Shown: positions 1-4,995, counted from the stretch's first letter. The stretch is DNA of 5,561 nt from an uncultured Eubacteriales bacterium (GCA_902783795.1 CACZSO010000195.1:1-5561); one strand, 5' to 3'. Numbers and translations are program-made. The notes: generated from the sequence alone by a model not told the origin.

Positions 1-755
1 ACCGCCGGTACAGGCAGCATGCAGAGGTCGATCTCGCCTGCGATCATCTTTGTGGTGATGACGGAAGCGTCTTCAAAAACAACTTCTACATCTTCACCAG
101 GAGTCAGACCGTGCTGCTTCAGCAGGTAGTTGATGGTATATTCGGGGTTGGAACCCTGTCCGTTGCAATAAAGGGTACGGCCCTTCAGGTCGTCCATTGA
201 TTTGACAGAATCCCCGTTTTCCAGGATATACAGGACGCCCAGGCAGTTGATGGCAATGATCTCCACACCGCCGGAGGTCTTATTGTAAAGGTTTGCGGCC
301 ACGTTCGTAGGCAGCGCGCCGATATCCAGGTCGCCGTTGGAAAGCCGGGCTACGATATCCGTAACTTCCGGTGTCAGGGTGAAATGATAATTTTCAAACA
401 CACCGTTTTCCGCATCATCCATCATCTTGATGGCGCCCATGCCGGTGGGTCCTTTCAAAACGCCAACGTTGATGTCAACTTTTTCAACAGGCGCTTCAGA
501 TGTGTCCGCAGAAGAAGCCTCTTCTGTAGAAGTTTCAGCCTCAGATGCCGTGGTATCCGGTGCTGCTGTGGTATCTTCTGTTTTTTCTGTAGTCGCAGGT
601 GCCGATGTTTCAGCGGAAGATGCGGCAGCCTCGGAAGAAGACACCGGCGCTTCGGTGGTGGCTTCCGTTGAAGGTGTGGAAGTGCCGCAGCCTGCAAGAG
701 CCAGGACCATAACGGCAGCAAGTAATAAAGCTAAGAATTTTTTAGAATGTTTCAT
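1..755 (-). CDS. ABC transporter substrate-binding lipoprotein (C-terminus outside window)
   Basis: Extracytoplasmic solute receptor of an ABC importer, anchored to the outer face of the membrane. The start at 755 is set by AGGAGG four bases upstream. Residues 1-23 are a lipoprotein signal peptide: KHSKK, a hydrophobic core, then the lipobox LAGC with the lipidated Cys at 23. Residues 25-91 are a low-complexity Ser/Thr/Ala/Glu/Pro tether, long for this family. The binding domain begins near residue 94 (VDINVGVLKGPTGMGAIKMM) and continues with TPEVTDIVARLSNGDLDIGALPTN and a SMDDLKGRTLYCNGQGSNPEY segment, typical of the NitT/TauT-like (nitrate/sulfonate/pyrimidine-precursor) receptors. 251 codons are in the window; the full protein is probably about 340-360 residues. 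Permease and ATPase genes would be expected further left. The ligand cannot be told from this sequence. Lipoprotein and receptor calls are secure; the subfamily is an inference. Confidence 0.88.
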   Translation of the reverse strand, partial: MKHSKKFLALLLAAVMVLALAGCGTSTPSTEATTEAPVSSSEAAASSAETSAPATTEKTEDTTAAPDTTASEAETSTEEASSADTSEAPVEKVDINVGVLKGPTGMGAIKMMDDAENGVFENYHFTLTPEVTDIVARLSNGDLDIGALPTNVAANLYNKTSGGVEIIAINCLGVLYILENGDSVKSMDDLKGRTLYCNGQGSNPEYTINYLLKQHGLTPGEDVEVVFEDASVITTKMIAGEIDLCMLPVPA

Positions 756-759
756 AATT

Positions 760-765
760 CCTCCT
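760..765 (-). promoter_or_regulatory. Ribosome binding site of the substrate-binding protein gene
   Basis: AGGAGG on the minus strand, with AATT between it and the ATG at 755. It is a full anti-SD match and fixes the start codon. Confidence 0.85.
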
Positions 766-783
766 CTAAAATACGGCATGTGC

Positions 784-834
784 TCCGGCGAGAGTTTATA
801 TAAGCCGGATCCCGGCGGCCTTTTTCGAGCCGCC
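784..834 (-). other. Two consecutive hairpins in the leader of the substrate-binding protein gene
   Basis: Reading the minus strand, GGCGGC (834-829) pairs with GCCGCC (819-814) around a nine-base loop TCGAAAAAG. TCCGGC (809-804) then pairs with GCCGGA (789-784) around a 14-base AT-rich loop. The second hairpin ends about 18 bases before the RBS. Neither is followed by a U tract, so they are not simple terminators. They could stabilise the mRNA or control translation. No known riboswitch signature was recognised. Confidence 0.5.
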
Positions 835-839
835 CCTGG

Positions 840-874
840 ATTATAGAAGATATTACTGACAAAGTACATTGCAA
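840..874 (-). promoter_or_regulatory. Possible promoter of the substrate-binding protein gene
   Basis: A perfect TATAAT lies at 845-840 on the minus strand but has no good -35 at 17 bases. An alternative pairing is TTGCAA (874-869), a 16-base spacer and TATCTT (852-847). Either would place the transcript start about 75-85 bases before the ATG and include the two leader hairpins. This is motif reading only. Confidence 0.35.
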
Positions 875-1096
875 ATGCAACCAAATTTAATGTTCCGGCG
901 AAGATTATTGTGTTTTATAAGTGGTTTCTCGTTAAAAAGATGGGAAAAAAGATTTTTTGCGGGCTTTCAGGCTTTCTATCCCGAGGTAATAATATGAGCT
1001 GTCTAAACTATTCTCTTTATAATAAGGCTTTGTTAATCACCTCTGCCGCAGCCGCAGACGTTTATTTTTTGAGATTACGGTTGAGGGGTGATGACG

Positions 1097-1436
1097 GGAT
1101 TCAGCCCCATACTGCGATTTAACCTTTTGGGGCCGTTTATAAGAGGAGACATCCGATGAATGAAAGAAGAAAACACAGCCCCAAAATCCATTTAAGCGGT
1201 TTGGGGCTGTGTTTGAGAGGAAGTATCCGGTGAATGAAGGAAGAAAACACGGCCCCGGAATCCATTTAAGCGGTCTGGGGCCGTGTTTGAGAGAGGACAT
1301 CCGGTGAATGAAGGAAGAAAACACAGCCCCGGAGACTATTTAAGTAGTCTGGGGCCGTGTTTGAATGGAGGCATCCGATGAATAAAGGAAAAAAACACGG
1401 CCCCAGAATCCATTTAAGCGGTTTGGGGCTGTGTCA
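1097..1436 (-). repeat. Tandem array of 74-bp hairpin/terminator repeats (four clear copies plus one degenerate)
   Basis: Units begin at exact 74-base steps: 1171, 1245, 1319 and 1393, with a decayed copy at 1097. Each unit is a 44-base palindrome (arms AAACACRGCCCC and GGGGCYGTGTTT around a middle containing ATTTAA) followed on the plus strand by a 30-base spacer resembling GAGAGGACATCCGGTGAATG. By hand count, units 1245 and 1319 differ at about 14 of 74 positions. The copy at 1097-1140 keeps CAGCCCC, ATTTAA and TTTTGGGGCCG in phase but has lost the outer arm. The array follows the stop of the Crp/Fnr gene, so in minus-strand RNA it is a series of terminator-like hairpins. The 74-base period is not a multiple of three, which argues against coding. 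Confidence 0.92.
1389..1434 (-). terminator. Rho-independent terminator of the GNAT-Crp/Fnr operon
   Basis: On the minus strand the arm ACACAGCCCC (1434-1425) pairs with GGGGCCGTGT (1405-1396), with one G-U type position, and is followed directly by seven T residues (1395-1389). The hairpin starts 15 bases after the regulator's stop codon. It is the only copy in the array with an uninterrupted T tract; the others read TTTTCTTC after the stem. Confidence 0.85.
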
Positions 1437-1448
1437 GTGAGGACGCTT

Positions 1449-2096
1449 TTATAAGATTCGGAAGTGGTTTCGGCGGAAGGTTATGATCCCATCTTTTTTC
1501 ATCCGTGACAGCTCCCGTGACAGAGCGTTCTGATTCACACCCAGATAGGTGGCCATGGTCTCCCGGCTGAAAGGCAGGATGATATCATTTTTTGCCCCGG
1601 CGGCAGTATACTCACTGAGTAAGGTGATGACTTTTTCCCGGATCGTGAGTTTGCTTAAGATCTGGATCCGGTTATTCAGCTGCAAAGTTCTTGAGGCCAG
1701 CATGGCTATGAAGCGCTGGGCCAGGCTGCAGTCTGTTACAGTGATACGACCCGGCTGGGTGAGAGATAACGTATCCATGACCAATATATCGGAATCTGCC
1801 ATGCATTCGATGGTGATCTGTGACTTCCGGCCCAGATAGCACATGGACTCAGCAAAAGTGCTTCCGGGGACCACATTGGCCATTAACATGCGGTTACCCT
1901 CAAAATCATCCATAAAAACATGGACATTGCCGCTTAAAAGCAGTCCAAAATTGCGGACAAGTTCGCCGGGACGATGAAACAGCTCTCCGCGTAAGAAATG
2001 GCGCGGATGCGCGTGGAAAAAGTTAAGGGCATAAGTCAGTTCTTCTGATGACAGACCCTTGAATAAAACACATTGATTAATAACAGAGGTATCCAT
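1449..2096 (-). CDS. Crp/Fnr-family transcriptional regulator
   Basis: A 215-residue DNA-binding regulator. Residues about 10-110 form a cyclic-nucleotide-binding-type beta-roll (LFKGLSSEEL, then RGELFHRPGELVRNFGLLLSGNV, then VVPGSTFAESMCYLG). Residues about 115-145 form the dimerisation helix. Residues about 148-215 form the winged helix: TIREKVITLLSEY, then LPFSRETMATYLGVNQNALSRELSRMKKDG as the helix-turn-helix, then a wing ending FRRNHFRIL. The effector is unclear: the cysteines (9, 86, 98, 123) do not form the N-terminal iron-sulfur ligand set of Fnr, and the phosphate-binding Arg-Ser signature of true Crp is not evident. AAAGGA lies seven bases before the ATG. It follows the GNAT gene by 28 bases and is probably cotranscribed. 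The family call is firm; the target genes are unknown. Confidence 0.93.
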   Translation of the reverse strand: MDTSVINQCVLFKGLSSEELTYALNFFHAHPRHFLRGELFHRPGELVRNFGLLLSGNVHVFMDDFEGNRMLMANVVPGSTFAESMCYLGRKSQITIECMADSDILVMDTLSLTQPGRITVTDCSLAQRFIAMLASRTLQLNNRIQILSKLTIREKVITLLSEYTAAGAKNDIILPFSRETMATYLGVNQNALSRELSRMKKDGIITFRRNHFRIL

Positions 2097-2124
2097 AATA
2101 GCATCCTTTTTTGTGCAGCTTAGT

Positions 2125-2673
2125 TTAGTTTAACGAATAATTATAAAGATGCGGGTCAAATTCCGGTACACGTGCATGAATATCGGCGATCAAAGCCTCA
2201 AAGGTTTCTTTATCAAACATCGGTACAGAGCAGACGATCTCAAATTCCGTGTCCGAATAGAACTGAAACCAGCCGGTCTCATAAAAACCGTTTCGCAGAT
2301 AGAAATTCCGGCGGCGTTGCCGCTGTTCCTTATTTGCGGCCTCCTCTCTCACGCTCTCAAAATCCACGACGATCTGCTTCCCCGGATAATATTCTTTCAG
2401 ATCCTTAAGCACCTGGCTGCCTATGCCAAGGGAACGTTTTTCTTTGATCACAGCGAAAAAAGCCATGTAAGCTATATTTTGGAAAAGACGCATCACAAAA
2501 AAACCGGAAAATGCTTCATCAGCATAAATTGCCAGGATCTCCAGCTGGCCATCCGTATTAGAACGGAAAAAATCATCCAGATCTACGCGTTCATTATCCG
2601 GAAAAGCTTCTTCATTTAATTGTTGAGCCAGCATAACATCAGGTGAATCAGGAGTCAAAGGGATCAGTTTCAT
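2125..2673 (-). CDS. GNAT-family N-acetyltransferase
   Basis: Acetyl-CoA-dependent N-acyltransferase fold, 182 residues; the substrate is unknown. The acetyl-CoA pyrophosphate-binding loop (motif A) is visible as KRSLGIGSQVL at residues 79-89, after the strand YMAFFAVI. Motif B lies at about residues 122-130 (NFYLRNGFYETG), the usual 'aromatic-x-x-x-GF' end of the fold. The segment between them is rich in Arg, Gln and Glu (REEAANKEQRQRRR). An ATG at 2679 would add two residues, but the GGAG at 2684-2681 is only one base from it and seven from the ATG at 2673, so the latter is preferred. The gene ends 28 bases before the Crp/Fnr regulator in the same direction, which suggests an operon. Both the family and the pairing are ordinary for Clostridia. 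Confidence 0.88.
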   Translation of the reverse strand: MKLIPLTPDSPDVMLAQQLNEEAFPDNERVDLDDFFRSNTDGQLEILAIYADEAFSGFFVMRLFQNIAYMAFFAVIKEKRSLGIGSQVLKDLKEYYPGKQIVVDFESVREEAANKEQRQRRRNFYLRNGFYETGWFQFYSDTEFEIVCSVPMFDKETFEALIADIHARVPEFDPHLYNYSLN

Positions 2674-2715
2674 AATCATTCTCCGGGTGGCAAAGTGCGT
2701 TTATAAGGGAGTTAT

Positions 2716-2746
2716 GTTATATCATCACCGTCAGATACGGCTTCAA
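2716..2746 (-). promoter_or_regulatory. Weak candidate promoter for the GNAT-Crp/Fnr operon
   Basis: On the minus strand TTGAAG (2746-2741) and TATAAC (2721-2716) are separated by 19 bases, longer than ideal. It lies about 40 bases before the GNAT start. No better pair was found nearer the gene. Confidence 0.3.
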
Positions 2747-2750
2747 TGCT

Positions 2751-2943
2751 GTGCGGCATGATCTAGCCCGGTAAGGTCAAAAAGCCTTTGTGACAATGTT
2801 TCCCATTCTGCATGGCATGGTTTAGCCAGGACAAGGTCATAAAGCCTTTGTGGCAATGCTTCCCATTCTGTGCGGCATGATCTAGCCCGGACAAGGTCAT
2901 AAGGCCTTCATGACTATGTTTTCCTTTCTGCCGGGCTTGGTTT
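2751..2943. repeat. Three tandem 60-bp repeats plus a partial fourth
   Basis: The units are 2751-2809 (59 bp, one base deleted near 2772), 2810-2869 (60 bp) and 2870-2929 (60 bp). The start of a fourth at 2930-2943 matches at about 11 of 14 bases before diverging. The shared core is GGCATGRTYTAGCC, then AAGGTCATAA and GCCTT, ending in TTCCCATTCT. The first and third units share their left halves exactly (GTGCGGCATGATCTAGCCCG), while the first and second are closer on the right, so copying was not simple. The third unit contains GTCAT(2896-2900)/ATGAC(2910-2914) around AAGGCCTT. On the minus strand the frame stays open across most of the array (see findings). Confidence 0.88.
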
Positions 2944-3039
2944 GATGGATCCTGTCATGCTTTCACTGTTATGAAAAGTGGTCACAGCCACGCTCAAAAA
3001 TGTACAGCACGGCAGGCTGTTTACGATGAGCAGGAATAC

Positions 3040-3056
3040 GAGGAAAGCCTTTCCTC
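3040..3056. repeat. Small perfect hairpin
   Basis: GAGGAAA (3040-3046) and TTTCCTC (3050-3056) flank a three-base loop. No T tract follows on either strand, so a terminator role is not supported. It sits just left of the larger inverted repeat that starts at 3061. Confidence 0.5.
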
Positions 3057-3060
3057 AACA

Positions 3061-3167
3061 TACTTTTGTATCATAACATGTTCCTTGAAGGGAATCAATA
3101 CAGGCTAAAAAAAGAGTTTGACAGACCGGAGTCAAAAAAAAGAACTCTCCTGCAGGATACAAAAGTA
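3061..3167. repeat. Nested inverted repeats with perfect 12-bp ends
   Basis: TACTTTTGTATC (3061-3072) is the exact reverse complement of GATACAAAAGTA (3156-3167), 83 bases apart. Inside, AGAGTT (3113-3118) can pair with AACTCT (3143-3148), and TTTGAC (3117-3122) with GTCAAA (3131-3136). The 107-bp whole resembles either a small non-autonomous mobile element or a structured RNA. No target-site duplication is visible at the ends. Confidence 0.6.
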
Positions 3168-3218
3168 GAATTTAGAAGATAAAATGCTAAAAATGCCTGA
3201 CAGGCAAGGAAGACATCA

Positions 3219-3350
3219 ATGCTGAATGGAAAGAAATTTGTAGGGATGAGGGTACATATTCAAATAAGATCATACGAATTTTGCGACACGCACGGAGGTG
3301 TTGTTGAAGAGCGTGAGGACGGCTCAAAGGTGGTTTTGTTCACGAACTAA
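3219..3350 (+). CDS. Small ORF of unknown function (43 residues)
   Basis: A short ORF begins MLNGKKFVGMRVHIQIRSYE and ends GSKVVLFTN. It has an AAGGA-type RBS (3206-3210) eight bases before the ATG and an in-frame stop at 3198, so it does not extend leftward. The residue mix looks protein-like: alternating hydrophobic and charged residues suggesting beta strands, then the acidic turn VVEEREDGSK. No signal peptide or membrane segment is seen. No family was recognised. It has no clear promoter and lies in a repeat-rich intergenic region, so it may be a real small protein, a fragment of a decayed gene, or chance. Confidence 0.35.
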   Translation: MLNGKKFVGMRVHIQIRSYEFCDTHGGVVEEREDGSKVVLFTN

Positions 3351-3407
3351 ACTATCCGTCAGAAGTTAATTATTTAATGAATTCTCTGTGGATTTTTGAA
3401 AAACAGA

Positions 3408-3436
3408 TTGTCATTTCATCGGCTAAAGTTTACAAT
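3408..3436 (+). promoter_or_regulatory. SigA-type promoter of the PNPOx-HAD operon
   Basis: TTGTCA (3408-3413), a 17-base spacer and TACAAT (3431-3436); each hexamer differs from consensus at one position and the spacing is ideal. Transcription would start near 3443, leaving a leader of about 120 bases before the ATG at 3562. Confidence 0.75.
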
Positions 3437-3442
3437 ATATAG

Positions 3443-3561
3443 TATAAAAGTCTTGCCTGTACGTTAAGGCTTTCAGCGTAAGCCATGCAGGCTCCGGGAG
3501 TTTTGGGTTTTTCGTTCATTTGTACTTAATAAGGAGCATTACAGGCTGAAAGGAATGATAT
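3443..3561 (+). other. Structured 5' leader of the PNPOx-HAD operon, possible cis-regulatory element
   Basis: A two-level stem can form: GCCTG (3455-3459) with CAGGC (3488-3492), enclosing GGCTT (3468-3472) with AAGCC (3480-3484). It is followed by short T runs (3501-3512). The same 5' strand, GCCTGTA (3455-3461), is also fully complementary to TACAGGC (3540-3546), which lies three bases before the AAAGGA ribosome binding site. The two pairings exclude each other. An SD-like AAGGAG at 3531-3536 has no start codon behind it. No known riboswitch class was recognised. Confidence 0.4.
3549..3554 (+). promoter_or_regulatory. Ribosome binding site of the PNPOx-family gene
   Basis: AAAGGA, seven bases before the ATG at 3562. 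An ATG at 3555 is too close and stops after five codons, so 3562 is the start. Confidence 0.75.
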
Positions 3562-4047
3562 ATGAGACGTAAAGACAGGGAAATAACAGATCAGGAAACG
3601 ATCCTGAAGATCGTTGATTCCTGCCAGATCCTGCGTCTGGGGCTGGCTGACGGGGACTATCCGTATATAGTCCCGGTGAATTTTGCCTACACCTATGATG
3701 AGGGACTCCTCTGCTTCTATATCCATGGAGCGATGGCCGGCCGGAAATATTCGCTGATGCAGAAGAACAGCCGATGTTCTTTTGAAATGGATATTCCTCT
3801 GCAGGTCGTGTACCTCCCGGAAGAGAAAAATGCCACGATGTTTTATCAATCTGTGATGGGGACGGCCGACATCTCTTTTTTGGAAGGTGAGGAAAAGCTG
3901 GACGCATTGGATCATATCATGGGGCGATATGAAGAGACAAGGGGTGCGGCTTATGCTCCGGAGGCGTTCAAGCGAGTGGCTGTGGCAAAACTGACGGTCA
4001 GAGAAATAACGGCAAAAGCGAATATGCCGCGGAAAACGGCAGGTTGA
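3562..4047 (+). CDS. Pyridoxamine 5'-phosphate oxidase-fold flavoprotein, NimA-like
   Basis: A 161-residue member of the PNPOx-like split-barrel family, of the kind often annotated as 5-nitroimidazole resistance (NimA-like) protein. These proteins usually bind FMN and reduce small molecules in the cytoplasm. Family hallmarks in order: the N-terminal MRRKDREITD, then ILRLGLADGDYPYIVPVNF (residues 23-41), the strand LLCFYIHGAMAGRKYSLM (49-66), RCSFEMDI (71-78), the SVMGTADISFLEGEEK strand-turn (97-112), and the C-terminal VAKLTVREITAKANM (141-155). The His in IHGA corresponds to the position discussed as functional in Nim proteins. The length is normal. It is first in a promoter-led pair with a HAD phosphatase 10 bases downstream. 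Actual nitroimidazole resistance is not implied; most homologues have no tested substrate. Confidence 0.9.
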   Translation: MRRKDREITDQETILKIVDSCQILRLGLADGDYPYIVPVNFAYTYDEGLLCFYIHGAMAGRKYSLMQKNSRCSFEMDIPLQVVYLPEEKNATMFYQSVMGTADISFLEGEEKLDALDHIMGRYEETRGAAYAPEAFKRVAVAKLTVREITAKANMPRKTAG

Positions 4048-4057
4048 GGGAGACGAA

Positions 4058-4858
4058 ATGACATACAGGATCGTTTTCAGTGATGTGGACGGAACCCTGC
4101 TTACTACAGAGCATAAAATGCTGCCCGGGACAAAGGAAGGGATCCTGGCTTTGAAAGAAAAAGGAATTCCTTTTGTTATCGTTTCCGGACGAGGGCCGTC
4201 TGGTATCTACCCGATTTTTGAAGAATATGGTTTCTCCTGCCCTATCATCTCTTTCAGCGGGACATTGATCCTGGATGAAAACCGCCAGGTCGTGTATGAG
4301 ACGGGCTTTACCAAGGAATATACACGAAGACTCCTTAAGGTGCTGGAAACCTTTGAACCGGATCTTTCATGGAATATCTATTCCCGGGAACGCTGGATCG
4401 TCAAAAATATAAAAGATGCCCGGGTCATGGAGGAGTCAGCTATCATAAAGGCACAGCCGGAAGAAGGTTCAGTAGATTCTTTGCCGGATAATGCTTATAT
4501 CGGGAAAGCTTTATGTATCTGCGAGCCGGAGAAGATCCTTGAGATAGAAAGGAAAGTGAAGGAGGCTTTTCCGGAGCTATCTATCATGCTTTCTTCTGAA
4601 AGATTGATCGAGATCATGCCCTCGGGGATCACAAAGGGCACTGCGATCCGGGAATTATGCCGCTTATGGAATATTCCTATAGAAGAAACGGTAGCTTTCG
4701 GCGACCACTATAATGATGTGGCCATGTTGGAAACAGTAGGCATGCCGGTCCTTATGGGCAATGCACCGGAGGAATTGCAGCATCGGTTTACGAATATTAC
4801 AGATGACTGTGATCATGAAGGCATTTATAAAGCATTAGTCAACTCAGGAATGATTTAA
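4058..4858 (+). CDS. Cof-type HAD-IIB family phosphatase
   Basis: A 266-residue cytoplasmic phosphatase of the haloacid dehalogenase superfamily, type IIB cap, a group that acts on sugar phosphates and cofactor phosphates such as FMN and PLP. All four motifs are intact: motif I DVDGT with nucleophile Asp9 and acid/base Asp11; motif II Ser43 in VSGRG; motif III Lys193 in SGITKGTAI; motif IV GDHYND with Mg2+ ligands Asp216 and Asp220. The cap domain occupies about residues 83-185. Length and start are normal for the family; GGGAG lies five bases before the ATG. The 10-base gap to the PNPOx-like gene indicates cotranscription. A link to flavin or PLP phosphate chemistry is tempting given that neighbour, but is only an inference. 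Confidence 0.94.
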   Translation: MTYRIVFSDVDGTLLTTEHKMLPGTKEGILALKEKGIPFVIVSGRGPSGIYPIFEEYGFSCPIISFSGTLILDENRQVVYETGFTKEYTRRLLKVLETFEPDLSWNIYSRERWIVKNIKDARVMEESAIIKAQPEEGSVDSLPDNAYIGKALCICEPEKILEIERKVKEAFPELSIMLSSERLIEIMPSGITKGTAIRELCRLWNIPIEETVAFGDHYNDVAMLETVGMPVLMGNAPEELQHRFTNITDDCDHEGIYKALVNSGMI

Positions 4859-4942
4859 TGCCAGAAAGAAGGACAAAAGTCGGATCGAAGGGCTGAGAAG
4901 ATGAAAATAGACCTGGATCAGGCTGATTATCATGAACACAAG

Positions 4943-4962
4943 AATGTTCCACGTGGAACATT
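4943..4962. other. parS: parS-type ParB-binding centromere site
   Basis: AATGTTCCACGTGGAACATT is a perfect 20-bp palindrome. Its core TGTTCCACGTGGAACA (4945-4960) fits the established bacterial parS consensus TGTTNCACGTGNAACA at every fixed position. ParB loads on such sites and spreads to organise and segregate the origin region. It lies in the 137-bp gap before the flavoprotein gene, 33 bases from that start codon. In Firmicutes most parS sites cluster around oriC, so the window is probably origin-proximal; a plasmid or other replicon with a ParABS system is the alternative. Confidence 0.88.
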
Positions 4963-4984
4963 GACCAGAATTTTGAGTTTTTTT

Positions 4985-4990
4985 AGGAGG
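4985..4990 (+). promoter_or_regulatory. Ribosome binding site of the flavoprotein gene
   Basis: A full AGGAGG, five bases before the ATG at 4996. It decides the start. No convincing promoter was found in 4859-4984, so this gene may be read from upstream. Confidence 0.85.
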
Positions 4991-4995
4991 ATTTT

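Larger units (their letters stand above)
756..1448. other. Intergenic region between the substrate-binding protein and the Crp/Fnr regulator
   Basis: About 690 bp with no convincing gene on either strand. From right to left on the minus strand it holds the terminator of the regulator operon and its tandem copies (1436-1097), an AT-rich stretch with no recognisable element (about 1096-880), and the promoter, leader hairpins and RBS of the substrate-binding protein gene. Confidence 0.7.
2680..3561. other. Long divergent intergenic region
   Basis: About 880 bp between the leftward GNAT operon and the rightward PNPOx-HAD operon. From left to right it holds a weak minus-strand promoter, three 60-bp tandem repeats, a series of small inverted repeats, a perfect 12-bp inverted repeat enclosing a second one, one 43-codon ORF, a good plus-strand promoter and a structured leader. 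No tRNA, known riboswitch or transposase was recognised. Confidence 0.7.

Noticed and set aside
427..846. Plus-strand open frames opposite the substrate-binding protein's linker
   Set aside because: They are antisense shadows of the low-complexity Ser/Thr/Glu codons of the lipoprotein gene, which has a perfect RBS, lipobox and recognisable domain.
910..1122. A 70-codon plus-strand open frame
   Set aside because: It has no RBS or recognisable motif, runs into the degenerate terminator copy, and its composition looks random.
1037..1324. A 95-codon minus-strand open frame across the 74-bp array
   Set aside because: It is read through the hairpin repeats, whose 74-base period shifts frame at every unit. 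It has no RBS, and the predicted protein is rich in Arg, Pro and Ser without any domain.
1097..1436. Interpretation of the 74-bp array as a CRISPR array or integron attC sites
   Set aside because: The intervening sequences are conserved rather than unique, so it is not CRISPR. The R'/R'' core signals of attC sites (GTTRRRY/RYYYAAC) are absent and there are no cassettes.
2168..2173. A second CACGTG core as a possible parS
   Set aside because: The flanks do not fit TGTTN/NAACA, and it lies within GNAT coding sequence.
2149..2619. A 156-codon plus-strand open frame opposite the GNAT gene
   Set aside because: The minus strand encodes a clear acetyltransferase with motifs A and B and a well-spaced RBS; this frame has no family features.
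3194..3206. TGCCTGACAGGCA palindrome followed by T5 on the minus strand as a terminator
   Set aside because: The stem is only six base pairs with a one-base loop, and no minus-strand gene ends there.
3379..3444. A 21-codon ORF beginning MNSLWIFEKQ
   Set aside because: It overlaps the -35 and -10 elements of the PNPOx operon promoter and has no RBS.
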